Origin: Patescibacteria group bacterium
Lineage (GTDB): Bacteria > Patescibacteriota > Patescibacteriia > SCPX01
Assembly: GCA_004298615.1 (NCBI GenBank)
Contig: SCPX01000058.1
Location: 1 to 37,851, forward strand
Length of the DNA: 37,851 nt
Direction of reading: 5' to 3'
This document shows positions 1 through 6,755 of this stretch, piece by piece. The position numbers were made by a program, and so were the translations under genes. How positions within the stretch are numbered: position 1 is the stretch's first letter; the number at the start of each line of letters is the position of its first letter. The notes under the pieces are model-generated. The model was not told the origin of the DNA, did not search any database, and worked only from the letters and a program-made list of their open reading frames with translations.

Positions 1-51
1 CTCCTTGAGGCGGATCTTAAAAAGATATTAAAACATTATTTGCGGGGGTAG
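1..51 (+). CDS. C-terminal tail of an unidentified gene cut by the window edge
   Basis: Frame 1 is open from the first base and stops at TAG 49-51, giving the 16-residue tail LLEADLKKILKHYLRG. The composition (helical, lysine/leucine rich) is compatible with a protein C-terminus, but nothing identifies a family. It would lie just upstream of and on the same strand as the HNH gene. It could equally be chance, since the open stretch is short. Confidence 0.3.
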   Translation, partial: LLEADLKKILKHYLRG

Positions 52-74
52 TTATCTAGTCTAGAGCCTTCTTT

Positions 75-530
75 ATTCGGATTTGGAAGCACGTTGAATT
101 AAGCGCCAATGATTTTGAAGTTATAGATGTCAGGAAAACAGGCGATGGATTCCCGAAAAAGATTTGTAATGTTTGTCATAAACTCAAAAGAACAAAGGAC
201 TTTGCTAAAAATCAAAACGCAAAAAATAATAGATCCGTTAGACGACCATCGTGTAAAGATTGTCGTGTAGAAATGGAAGGAGTTGGAGTATCTCGAACTG
301 AAAGAATCGAGTGGCTTAAGAAAAAACCGCACAATGAGCCATTTGAGTGTCCAGTTTGTAAAAAGAGAACTATAGCGGGTGTAACAAGTAAAGTCGTTCT
401 TGAGCATGACCACCGTACTGGCAAACCTGGCGGCTGGATTTGCGACAGTTGTAATACAGGATTGGGACGTTTTAAAGACGATATCGAATTGCTAAAAAGC
501 GCGATGGAATTCCTTAAAAAGAGTTATTAA
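75..530 (+). CDS. HNH (endonuclease VII / Hpy99I-like) nuclease, putative restriction endonuclease; start uncertain
   Basis: This is a small beta-beta-alpha-metal nuclease, probably the restriction partner of the convergent LexA-methyltransferase. Numbered from an ATT codon at 75, it has a first zinc knuckle (CNVC at residues 31-34, CKDC at 60-63) and a second (CPVC at 92-95, CDSC at 123-126). Between the second pair lies the HDH core (111-113), followed by the conserved CN..LG.FKDD end typical of recombination endonuclease VII. Hpy99I, a known two-zinc enzyme of this fold, is a fair comparison. The frame is open from base 60 but has no ATG, GTG or TTG before ATG 273, and that ATG would remove the first zinc knuckle. 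So either a rare ATT start is used (75 or 81), or the 5' end has decayed. The stop overlaps that of the next gene, on the other strand, by four bases. Neither end shows a clear Shine-Dalgarno site. Family is confident, restriction role inferred. Confidence 0.7.
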   Translation: MRIWKHVELSANDFEVIDVRKTGDGFPKKICNVCHKLKRTKDFAKNQNAKNNRSVRRPSCKDCRVEMEGVGVSRTERIEWLKKKPHNEPFECPVCKKRTIAGVTSKVVLEHDHRTGKPGGWICDSCNTGLGRFKDDIELLKSAMEFLKKSY

Positions 531-1945
531 AGATTGAAGTATTTCAGCCTCTTTTTCGTTAGCTCTACGTATTCTTTTGATATATCACAACCAATATAAT
601 AGCGCTTATTTATAGCGGCCATTTTGCAGGTTGTCCCAGAGCCACACATTGGATCAAAAACAACATCTCCCGGCTTAGTCCACGAAATGATATGATCCTC
701 TGCTAATTTCTCTGGAAATATAGCAGTATGTTGGAAAGCAATTTTATCACTTGTAGAGCCGCCATACCCTACAGCATAATCCCATATGTTCGTTAGGGTT
801 TTCTCTGGTTTTAGTTCGCCTTTTGTCTTTTTATTTATTCCATCCGCTTTTTTATTAAACGGGAGCATTTCTTGACCTTGTCGCACGGTTTTTGTTTTCA
901 AAGGATTGAAAGTTTTAGGAGCACCTTTGCTAAAAACAAACATAAATTCGTAGCAATTCGTATAGGCATTGGATCTCATAAATGGAGTATTTTTCTTTCT
1001 ATAAATCATCACATCATGAGCATTGAAACCTAAACTTTGAAAAAATAGAGCTTGTTTGAAACTTGTAAAGCTTTTATTTCCTTTACTTATTTTATCACCA
1101 ACAACCCACACCAAAACACCACCTTTTTTGATAACTCGAAACAAGCCCTTTGCTATTCTTTCAAAATCGAAAGCATAACCATTGTAATTTCTTAATTCAT
1201 CATATGGAGGAGAAGTAACTACGAGATCCACGCAATTGGAAGGCATTGCTTGCATGACCCCCACCGCATCATCACAAATAATTTTATTCAATGGTATTTC
1301 GGTATATTTCTGAGTTTCTTTATATTCTGGAAATTGTATTACCGATCTTATTTCTTCGCGAATAACATCAAGTATTATTCCTTGTATGGAAATGTCTTTC
1401 CCGTTTCTGAAAATAAGCGGCTCAAAAGTTTTATTTGCCGGTTGTAGGCGTATTTGGCCCTTTTCTTTGTAAAATTTCTTTAAAGTTGCTTCATGATTAT
1501 CTATGAGAGCAACCACTTTCTGTCCATTCTCGGCGGTTTCTTGTTGACGAACCAGAACAACATCCCCGTCGTTTATATTTTCATCAATCATGCTGCTCCC
1601 GACTACTCGAAGAGCATAAACCTCCGATGAGGAAGGGATTTTACTTTTAGGAACAGCGATCATTTCTTTATTTTGTATCGCCTCTATCGGCTGACCGGCG
1701 GCGATAGTCCCTAAGAGAGGAATTTTGACCATTGGTTCTTTAGATACGACGCTAATCGCGCGAGCCCTGTTTTCTATTTTTCCTAAATAACCGCCTTCTT
1801 TGAGTTTTGAGATATGAAAATGAACAGTTGAAACGGAGGCGAGTTTAAGTCGCCTTCTAATTTCTTCAAATGAAGGAGAGTATCCTTTTTTTTGCGAATA
1901 ATCCTCTACGAAGTCAAAGATTTCTTTTTGACGTTTTGTAAGCAT
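527..1945 (-). CDS. LexA repressor-protease fused to a beta-class DNA methyltransferase
   Basis: One uninterrupted 472-residue frame carries two complete proteins. Residues 1-66 form the LexA winged helix. Residues 72-197 form the S24 peptidase, with the Ala83-Gly84 cleavage bond in IAAGQ, catalytic Ser118 in GSSM and Lys156 in ATLKK. After a short linker (about 198-218) comes a DNA methyltransferase with catalytic TSPPY at 244-248, a target-recognition stretch around 335-400 and the AdoMet-binding DPMCGSGTT at 431-439. The IV-before-I order marks the beta group. SPPY is common in N4-cytosine enzymes but also occurs in N6-adenine ones, so the modified base is open. All key residues are present. 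The convergent HNH nuclease suggests a restriction-modification pair whose methyltransferase carries its own DNA-damage-responsive DNA-binding domain. Autocleavage would free the methyltransferase from the winged helix. A strong promoter lies upstream. No Shine-Dalgarno site is visible; the ATG sits in a 10-bp palindrome. Confidence 0.92.
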   Translation of the reverse strand: MLTKRQKEIFDFVEDYSQKKGYSPSFEEIRRRLKLASVSTVHFHISKLKEGGYLGKIENRARAISVVSKEPMVKIPLLGTIAAGQPIEAIQNKEMIAVPKSKIPSSSEVYALRVVGSSMIDENINDGDVVLVRQQETAENGQKVVALIDNHEATLKKFYKEKGQIRLQPANKTFEPLIFRNGKDISIQGIILDVIREEIRSVIQFPEYKETQKYTEIPLNKIICDDAVGVMQAMPSNCVDLVVTSPPYDELRNYNGYAFDFERIAKGLFRVIKKGGVLVWVVGDKISKGNKSFTSFKQALFFQSLGFNAHDVMIYRKKNTPFMRSNAYTNCYEFMFVFSKGAPKTFNPLKTKTVRQGQEMLPFNKKADGINKKTKGELKPEKTLTNIWDYAVGYGGSTSDKIAFQHTAIFPEKLAEDHIISWTKPGDVVFDPMCGSGTTCKMAAINKRYYIGCDISKEYVELTKKRLKYFNL

Positions 1946-1959
1946 ATGCTAGCCGTACG
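1941..1959 (-). promoter_or_regulatory. Stacked small palindromes over the lexA-methyltransferase start (possible operator)
   Basis: AGCATATGCT (1941-1950) is a perfect palindrome containing the start codon. GCTAGC (1948-1953) overlaps it and CGTACG (1954-1959) abuts. They lie between the TSS expected about 7 bases after the -10 box and the coding start, where a repressor could bind. The sequence does not match the known E. coli or Bacillus LexA boxes, so autorepression here is a guess. Confidence 0.3.
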
Positions 1960-1984
1960 CGGACTTGATTATTTTAATATATAA

Positions 1985-2013
1985 ATTATAATAGAACAAA
2001 AATAGAAAATCAA
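1985..2013 (-). promoter_or_regulatory. Sigma70-like promoter of the lexA-methyltransferase gene
   Basis: Read on the minus strand: -35 TTGATT (2013-2008), 17-bp spacer, -10 TATAAT (1990-1985). The expected transcript start near 1978 leaves a leader of roughly 33 nt. Box quality and spacing are close to ideal, suggesting strong basal transcription unless repressed. Confidence 0.75.
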
Positions 2014-2019
2014 TAGAAG

Positions 2020-2028
2020 TTATCCACA
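2020..2028 (+). other. Single perfect DnaA-box sequence
   Basis: TTATCCACA matches the DnaA consensus TTATNCACA exactly and lies in an AT-rich stretch just upstream of the lexA-methyltransferase promoter. No second box is seen nearby, so it is not evidence for an origin. It could be a chance match or a regulatory DnaA site. Confidence 0.35.
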
Positions 2029-2101
2029 GTTATAAATTAACCAACTATATAAATTTTTACTAAGTGAGGTCGCCATTTATAAAATGATTGAATTTTCCCC
2101 A

Positions 2102-2139
2102 ACCAAAAACGTTCCGACCGCGGTCGGAACGTTTTTGGT
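2102..2139. terminator. 38-bp perfect palindrome, probable bidirectional terminator
   Basis: Two 19-base arms meet without a spacer; the core is CCGACCGCGGTCGG and the right arm ends in GTTTTTGGT, giving a short T run on either strand. It lies between the lexA-methyltransferase promoter and tRNA-Gly, so it would insulate minus-strand transcription from tRNA-Gly. The identical 14-bp core reappears in the hairpin upstream of trmD at 15464-15493. Confidence 0.65.
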
Positions 2140-2158
2140 CAATGTCTTAAATTCTTAA

Positions 2159-2213
2159 GCGGGCCGCCTTTAGGCGAGCCTCGGCCGCCTCATCAAAGGC
2201 GGGCGAGCCTCGC
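2159..2213. repeat. GC-rich palindromic repeat element (GCGAGCCTC modules)
   Basis: This intergenic stretch contains two copies of GGCGAGCCTCG or its near variant, each flanked by CCGCC/GGCGG blocks that can fold into hairpins. Its complement shares the GAGGCTCGCC plus AAGGGCGG/AAAGGCGG module with an insertion inside the NHL/FG-GAP gene at 23311-23340. That makes it a dispersed element rather than a one-off terminator. Its function is unknown. Confidence 0.5.
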
Positions 2214-2234
2214 TTTTTTGTAAACAAAAAAGCG
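2211..2234 (-). terminator. Inverted repeat with T run at the 3' end of tRNA-Gly
   Basis: Arms of 11 bases (CGCTTTTTTGT / ACAAAAAAGCG) with a two-base loop overlap the last bases of the tRNA. On the minus strand the tRNA is followed directly by a run of six or more T, which fits intrinsic termination. Confidence 0.5.
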
Positions 2235-2301
2235 GGTAGGGAGAATCGAACTCCCAGCAACAGCTTGGAAAGCTGTGGTATTACCATTATACGATACCCG
2301 C
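2231..2301 (-). tRNA. tRNA-Gly (anticodon TCC)
   Basis: Read on the minus strand, the gene begins GCGGGTA and ends TACCCGC plus discriminator T, a perfect 7-bp acceptor stem. The anticodon stem ACAGC/GCTGT encloses the loop TTTCCAA, so the anticodon is TCC (reads GGA and probably all glycine codons). The T-arm GGGAG/CTCCC with TTCGATT is intact. The 3' CCA is not encoded and must be added by a CCA-adding enzyme. It has its own upstream promoter and a T-rich end. Confidence 0.96.
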
Positions 2302-2319
2302 CCAAACTTTTGTTTTGTT

Positions 2320-2348
2320 ATATTACTACAGGAATTATTTTGTGTCAA
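2320..2348 (-). promoter_or_regulatory. Promoter of tRNA-Gly
   Basis: On the minus strand: -35 TTGACA (2348-2343), 17-bp spacer, -10 TAATAT (2325-2320). The -35 box is consensus. The expected start near 2313 gives a precursor leader of about 12 nt. The promoter sits only a few bases beyond the clp stop codon. Confidence 0.75.
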
Positions 2349-2350
2349 AA

Positions 2351-5122
2351 TTAGATTTGCCGGGCTTTTTCCACGCGGACGATGCCGCCGACTTCCAAAA
2401 TTGCCGTGTCGCGCCTGGAGAGCTTTCCGGAAAGCAGAAATTTTGCCAGAGCATTGTCCACCCGGTCTTGAATGGTGCGGCGCAAGGGCCTCGCGCCATA
2501 AAGCGGATCAAATCCGGCATCGGCCAATTCTCTGATCGCTCCGTCGCTTACGACCAAATGAATGCCTTTGCTGTCCAGTTGTTTGGCCACGCCGTTCAGC
2601 AAAAGCTTAGTCACTTGATAAATTTCGTCTTTTGCCAGCGGCTTGAAAAGCACGATCTCGTCAAAACGGTTTAAAAATTCCGGACGGAAATATTGAAGCA
2701 AAATATCAGTCATCAGCGCCTGTTTGATTGTTTTTAAATCTGCGCCTTGGGACAAGCCGTCTTGAATGGCTTTGGTGCCCGCATTGGATGTGGCGATAAT
2801 GATGGAATTGGTAAAATCAATGGTTCGTCCCGAGCTGTCGGTGAGCCGCCCGTCATCCATTACCTGGAGAAAAATATTTAAAATATCCGGATGAGCTTTT
2901 TCCAATTCATCAAGCAGGACCAGAGAAAAAGGCTTGGCCCGCACCGCTTCGGTCAATTGTCCCTGGCCCGAACCGTATCCCGGGGGCGCTCCGATCAGGC
3001 GGTAAAGCGATGATTGATCTTGGAATTCGGACATATCCATCCGGATCATTTCGGTTTCGTCGCCGAAATAGACCCGGGCCATGGCTTTGGCCGTTTCGGT
3101 TTTTCCAACGCCGGTCGGCCCCATAAACAGGAAATTGGCAATGGGGCGATTGGCGTCGCGCAATTCGGTACGGGCGCGGCGCAAAGCTTCGGACACGGCT
3201 TGCACGGCCTCATTTTGGCCGACAATGCGCGCGTGAATTTCCTCTTCAAGATGCAAGAGTTTTTCCGATTCGCTTTCCGTTATCCTGGTCAGAGGAATAT
3301 TGGTCTTGGAAGAAATAATTCCCGCAATGTCTTCGCCCGTCACGATCGGATTATTCGGATGGCGCGCCGCTACATAGGGGCCGGCTTCTTCAATGATTTC
3401 AATGGCTTTGAAAGGCAGATATGTTTCGTGCATATAGCGATCGGTGAGCTTCACGGCTTTTTCCAGAGCATCGTAGGAAAATACTATTTTATGCTTGTAT
3501 TCAATGTACGGCACTTTTGATTCCAATACTTGAATCGCGTCATCCTGGCTCATTTCACCGATCACCACTTTTTGCAACACCCGGCCCAGAGCGCTTTGCT
3601 CCACTGATTTGCGATAATCGGCCGGATTGGTCGTGGCGATTACCTGAAAAGCGCGTTTTTCCAAAAATTCGGACAAGACTTCGCTCGCGTCCAATCCTTC
3701 TCCGCCGGAAGAAGCGGTGACGCCCACCAAATTTTGCGCGTTATCAATGTGCAAAACCACATTGCCGGCCCGCACCACTTCTTCAATGATGCGCATCAAT
3801 CTGCCTTCCACCTCGCCCCGGGCCGTGGCTCCGGACACCAGCGCGCCGACGCTCAAAGACACCAGCCGTTTGTCTTGCAAAATCGCCGGCACTTCTTCCA
3901 CTACCATTCTTTGAGCAATTTCTTCAAGTAAGGCGGTTTTTCCAACGCCGGTGACGCCTACCAAAACCACGCTAGCGTCCCCGCCCTCAATAATTCTAAA
4001 AATTTCATTGATTTCTTTTTCCCGTCCGACAATTACCGGCAATCTTTCGGCTCGCGCGGCCAAAGTAAGATCGCGGCCGAATTGGTCAAGAAATGGCGTG
4101 GCAATGGCGGTCATGGAACGATTCATTGTTCCTTTTGGTTTAAATCGCGCCAAACTCCCGAAAGTCTGCGAGTTTGCTCTGATGCGGTTTTCCAAAGTAA
4201 TCCACTGCATAACATTTCTCAATTTTTCGTCAGTCAGTCCCAAATCAAGCAAAATATCCATAATTCTTTTATCCGCGCGAACGGCTCCTAAAAAAATTTG
4301 CGTTATGTCAATTACCGGCGCGCGCATGCGCAAAGCTTCGTCATAGGCGTACATCAAGGAAAATAAAATGTCGCGGGAAATTTCCGGCAATACCAAAAGG
4401 CGGGAAGGCCGCTCTTCATGCAAAAGCCGGGCGGTTTTTTCAATGAGCGCCTGGGGCGCCGTATCCAATCTGGCCAAAATCACTTGGAAAACCGGCAGCA
4501 TCGTCAAAACGGCGAATAAATGCATGGGCGTAACATGATCGTGCCGCACGCGCCTGGCCAGGCTCCATGCTTTTTCCAGCGCGTCTTTGGCCGGCTCGGA
4601 AAGAACGCGGTAAATGTCCTGCGGATCTTGATTGGCGGTCAGGGCGAAAAATTCCTGCGGCGCCGTCTTTTCCTGAATTTCAGGAGCACCGCCCGTTTGA
4701 TAACGGACGCTCGGCACGCGCCGCGCCGCCAGAGATTTTTTAACAGAACGATAATATAGAAAACCGTCTCCGATTAAAGAAAGCAAAAATAAAAGCAATT
4801 CCCACCTCTTTTGAAAAAAAATTTTAAACCAATCCGGATCGTTTTCAAAAATCGCCCAATTTTTAAATAAAAACCAAGCCAAGGCCCCCGCGCCGATCAT
4901 TCCAAAACTTAAGAATGCCAAGTAAATAATATTTTCCGAAGTTTTTTCCAGTTTGCGCTCCAAGATTTCAAACACGCCGAAAGTTTTTCGGAATACCACG
5001 GGAATTCCTTGGATAACGCCGATTACCCGATCGCCCTTGCAGGCGGGGCAATGCGGCTGATACTGGTGTCCGCCGCAAGTCGGGCAGGTAAAAAGTTGGA
5101 GAGCGGAAAATTCTTGTTTCAT
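2351..5122 (-). CDS. Membrane-anchored Clp-family AAA+ ATPase with zinc ribbon and degenerate first ring
   Basis: This 923-residue protein has a DnaJ-like zinc ribbon (C13, C16, C25, C28), two transmembrane helices (about 65-86 and 107-124), a Clp N-like repeat region (about 170-310) and two AAA+ modules. The first has Walker A GVTGVGKT (389-396), but its Walker B is HIDN instead of the usual FIDE, its pore loop is TARG instead of KYRG, and the ERRF arginine-finger motif is altered. The second has Walker A GPTGVGKT (668-675), LLDE (736-739) and the FLNRFDE finger (816-822), all intact. No coiled-coil middle domain and no obvious IGF/IGL ClpP-docking tripeptide are seen. The inferred role is ATP-driven unfolding at the inner face of the membrane, powered by ring two. 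It overlaps the upstream membrane-protein gene by four bases (ATGA), so the two are probably coupled partners. Not simply ClpB or ClpC; no symbol given. Confidence 0.9.
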   Translation of the reverse strand: MKQEFSALQLFTCPTCGGHQYQPHCPACKGDRVIGVIQGIPVVFRKTFGVFEILERKLEKTSENIIYLAFLSFGMIGAGALAWFLFKNWAIFENDPDWFKIFFQKRWELLLFLLSLIGDGFLYYRSVKKSLAARRVPSVRYQTGGAPEIQEKTAPQEFFALTANQDPQDIYRVLSEPAKDALEKAWSLARRVRHDHVTPMHLFAVLTMLPVFQVILARLDTAPQALIEKTARLLHEERPSRLLVLPEISRDILFSLMYAYDEALRMRAPVIDITQIFLGAVRADKRIMDILLDLGLTDEKLRNVMQWITLENRIRANSQTFGSLARFKPKGTMNRSMTAIATPFLDQFGRDLTLAARAERLPVIVGREKEINEIFRIIEGGDASVVLVGVTGVGKTALLEEIAQRMVVEEVPAILQDKRLVSLSVGALVSGATARGEVEGRLMRIIEEVVRAGNVVLHIDNAQNLVGVTASSGGEGLDASEVLSEFLEKRAFQVIATTNPADYRKSVEQSALGRVLQKVVIGEMSQDDAIQVLESKVPYIEYKHKIVFSYDALEKAVKLTDRYMHETYLPFKAIEIIEEAGPYVAARHPNNPIVTGEDIAGIISSKTNIPLTRITESESEKLLHLEEEIHARIVGQNEAVQAVSEALRRARTELRDANRPIANFLFMGPTGVGKTETAKAMARVYFGDETEMIRMDMSEFQDQSSLYRLIGAPPGYGSGQGQLTEAVRAKPFSLVLLDELEKAHPDILNIFLQVMDDGRLTDSSGRTIDFTNSIIIATSNAGTKAIQDGLSQGADLKTIKQALMTDILLQYFRPEFLNRFDEIVLFKPLAKDEIYQVTKLLLNGVAKQLDSKGIHLVVSDGAIRELADAGFDPLYGARPLRRTIQDRVDNALAKFLLSGKLSRRDTAILEVGGIVRVEKARQI

Positions 5123-5520
5123 TTTATAAACGGTAAAATATCGCGCAGATCAATAATGTAAAATTGGTGCAGCAAATTGACGATTATCGCTATCGGCGCC
5201 GCGACCCATAACAAAAGAGCAATCGCGTACCAAATTAAAAAAACCAGCATTTCCAAAATGCGGAACACCAAAAGAACGATCCGCATAAAAAAGCTGATTA
5301 ACCGTCCCGCGATAGTGTAATCGGCGTACATCGGCCGGAAAAGATTGCTAATCTGGATTCCCAGCCCCAAAGCGTGCGAACGGAAAACCAAATTTTGCCC
5401 GAATTTTTGCGCCGCCAATTTCAAACCGACCGAATACCACCACAGCGGGTAATAAATTAAACTCCCGAAAATATCAATGGCGATATAGCGGATGGATTGC
5501 ATGAAAACGCTTTTTTCCAT
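5119..5520 (-). CDS. Hypothetical membrane protein co-translated with the Clp ATPase
   Basis: I do not recognise a family. The 133-residue product has an N-terminal hydrophobic stretch (about 10-35) and two or three strongly hydrophobic helices in the C-terminal half (about 78-120), with a central polar part containing YADYTIAGR. Its stop overlaps the Clp ATPase start in an ATGA, which usually means translational coupling. The likely job is as a membrane partner, recruiter or anchor for that ATPase. The start lies at MEKSVF; a second ATG six codons in (MQSIRY) is possible. No good Shine-Dalgarno site precedes either. Confidence 0.8.
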   Translation of the reverse strand: MEKSVFMQSIRYIAIDIFGSLIYYPLWWYSVGLKLAAQKFGQNLVFRSHALGLGIQISNLFRPMYADYTIAGRLISFFMRIVLLVFRILEMLVFLIWYAIALLLWVAAPIAIIVNLLHQFYIIDLRDILPFIK

Positions 5521-5557
5521 TTCTATATTTTACCACAAATGGCCGCTAAAATAAAAC

Positions 5558-5576
5558 AAACGCCTAAAAGGCGTTT
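5558..5576 (-). terminator. Hairpin downstream of the 5601-6011 gene
   Basis: AAACGCCT and AGGCGTTT form an 8-bp stem around a three-base loop. On the minus strand it is followed by GTTTTAT, a weak T run, so it plausibly ends the membrane-protein transcript before the next gene. Confidence 0.5.
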
Positions 5577-5600
5577 AACAATATTTTATCTGCAGTCTAA

Positions 5601-6011
5601 CTATTTTATTTGCGGCGCTTCGGAAGAGGGCGGGAGAGGGAGGAGGGCGTTTTTAAAAAAACGAATCCGGACTTCGCCGACAATCATTGAGGCGATAAAA
5701 ATAAGCGTAAAGTCTTGAATCCAGACAAAAATTTGTTCGTTGAAATGCCAAACTGCTTGATCTTGAATGCCCATAAGGAAAAACGGCAGAGACCCGAAAA
5801 ATGAAAAAACCAGCAAATTGGCCAAAAGAGTTTTTTGCGATCCGTACCGCGCCAGCGTCCATCCGCTCCAAGCAATGAGCAAAACAAAGGGAAGAATGCC
5901 GATTACGGGCTGGTAAAAAAGACCCCTAAGCCGCAAATCCAGCACATTCCATAAGCCAAAAACAAACCAAAAGACGATTATTAAAAAAATGGTAACGCGT
6001 TTAATCAGCAT
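5601..6011 (-). CDS. Hypothetical four-helix membrane protein
   Basis: This 136-residue product has roughly four hydrophobic helices (about 5-25, 33-52, 63-82 and 95-115) and a proline-rich cytoplasmic-type tail. I see no catalytic motif and no family match. The gene is divergent from HSP20, and the two promoters overlap at their -35 boxes. The -10 box ends only about 10 bases before the start codon, so the mRNA is probably nearly leaderless. Confidence 0.75.
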   Translation of the reverse strand: MLIKRVTIFLIIVFWFVFGLWNVLDLRLRGLFYQPVIGILPFVLLIAWSGWTLARYGSQKTLLANLLVFSFFGSLPFFLMGIQDQAVWHFNEQIFVWIQDFTLIFIASMIVGEVRIRFFKNALLPLPPSSEAPQIK

Positions 6012-6020
6012 AATGCTTTA

Positions 6021-6048
6021 ATTATACTCTTTTAAACACTTGCGTCAA
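6021..6048 (-). promoter_or_regulatory. Promoter of the 5601-6011 membrane-protein gene
   Basis: On the minus strand: -35 TTGACG (6048-6043), 16-bp spacer, -10 TATAAT (6026-6021). Its -35 box shares bases with the plus-strand HSP20 -35 box, so the polymerases would compete for the site. Confidence 0.65.
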
Positions 6049-6068
6049 ATAATAAGTTGTTATATAAT
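6040..6068 (+). promoter_or_regulatory. Promoter of the HSP20 gene
   Basis: -35 TTGCGT (6040-6045), 17-bp spacer, -10 TATAAT (6063-6068). The expected transcript start is at about 6075, which coincides with the first ATG, so the message is probably leaderless. No CIRCE repeat or other heat-shock operator is visible. Confidence 0.7.
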
Positions 6069-6074
6069 AAAACC

Positions 6075-6533
6075 ATGACATTGATGCCTTATATACAACA
6101 ATCGGGATCAAAACAAGCGGCCAATAATCCGGCCAACGGGCGGGAAACAGCTGCCGACACTTCGGAAAAGTTTGTGCAGAACCTGCAGGCGCTGGAGGAA
6201 GGCGAGCTGGCGGTGGATGTATATGAGACCGATGAGGCGGTGGTGATCCAATCAACCATAGCCGGAGTGCGGGCCGAAGATCTGGACATCACGCTTTCCG
6301 GAGATATGCTCACCATCAAAGGCGAGCGCAAAAGAGATTTGGATGTCCCGGAACACCTGTCTTTGTATCAAGAATGTTTTTGGGGGCCGTTTTCCCGATC
6401 AATCATTTTGCCGGTGGAAGTGAAAATTGAAAAAATAGAAGCGGTAATGAAAAACGGCGTACTGACTTTGGTTCTGCCGAAAGCGCACAAAGAAAGGACA
6501 AAAATCATCTCGGTAAAAAACGAAGAAGAATAA
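6075..6533 (+). CDS. Small heat-shock protein, HSP20 / alpha-crystallin family
   Basis: An ATP-independent holdase that binds unfolding proteins. The alpha-crystallin domain spans roughly residues 45-150, with the typical opening DVYETDEAVVIQSTIAGV, the strand pair around ITLSGDMLTIKGER, and the family signature GVLTLVLPK near the C-terminus. The length of about 150 residues is normal. The long N-terminal arm is glutamine/asparagine/alanine rich. I chose ATG 6075 (MTLMPY) because the promoter -10 box ends at 6068. A TTG at 6057 would lie upstream of transcription, and ATG 6084 is an alternative. No Shine-Dalgarno site precedes it, as expected for a leaderless message. Confidence 0.92.
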   Translation: MTLMPYIQQSGSKQAANNPANGRETAADTSEKFVQNLQALEEGELAVDVYETDEAVVIQSTIAGVRAEDLDITLSGDMLTIKGERKRDLDVPEHLSLYQECFWGPFSRSIILPVEVKIEKIEAVMKNGVLTLVLPKAHKERTKIISVKNEEE

Positions 6534-6544
6534 ATTTTTTAAAT

Positions 6545-6745
6545 ATGGCTAATTTAAACATCAAATTAATAATGATTATTTTCTCAATCATCGCGGTGAT
6601 TTTGGTCGCCGGATTCGGGATTTGGATGGCGATAAGCGGTCCGGTTCAAAAACAGCAAGTCAAAGGCGCTGCCGCGAGCCAGGAAGAATTGATCCGCCAG
6701 CTGGAACAAAGCGTGTTTGGGGATGTGATTAATGATAAACCTTAA
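6545..6745 (+). CDS. Small single-pass membrane protein, unknown function
   Basis: The 66-residue product has a short N-terminus, one clear transmembrane helix (about 7-30) and a soluble, charged tail ending in a helix rich in Glu/Gln (EELIRQLEQS). No family is recognised. It follows HSP20 by 11 bases and precedes the DUF3006 and VanW genes on the same strand, so it probably belongs to the same transcript. Confidence 0.7.
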   Translation: MANLNIKLIMIIFSIIAVILVAGFGIWMAISGPVQKQQVKGAAASQEELIRQLEQSVFGDVINDKP

Positions 6746-6755
6746 ATGTCGCTGC

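Noticed and set aside
273-530. Short HNH protein starting at ATG 273
   Set aside because: It would lose the first zinc knuckle (CNVC/CKDC), which is in the same open frame upstream, so a longer or damaged gene is more likely.
1946-2230. Possible replication origin around the DnaA box at 2020
   Set aside because: Only one DnaA box, no dnaA, dnaN or cluster of boxes. AT-richness alone is not enough.
3014-3520. 168-residue plus-strand frame
   Set aside because: It lies wholly inside the Clp gene on the opposite strand and has a shadow-type composition (His/Phe/Gly rich).
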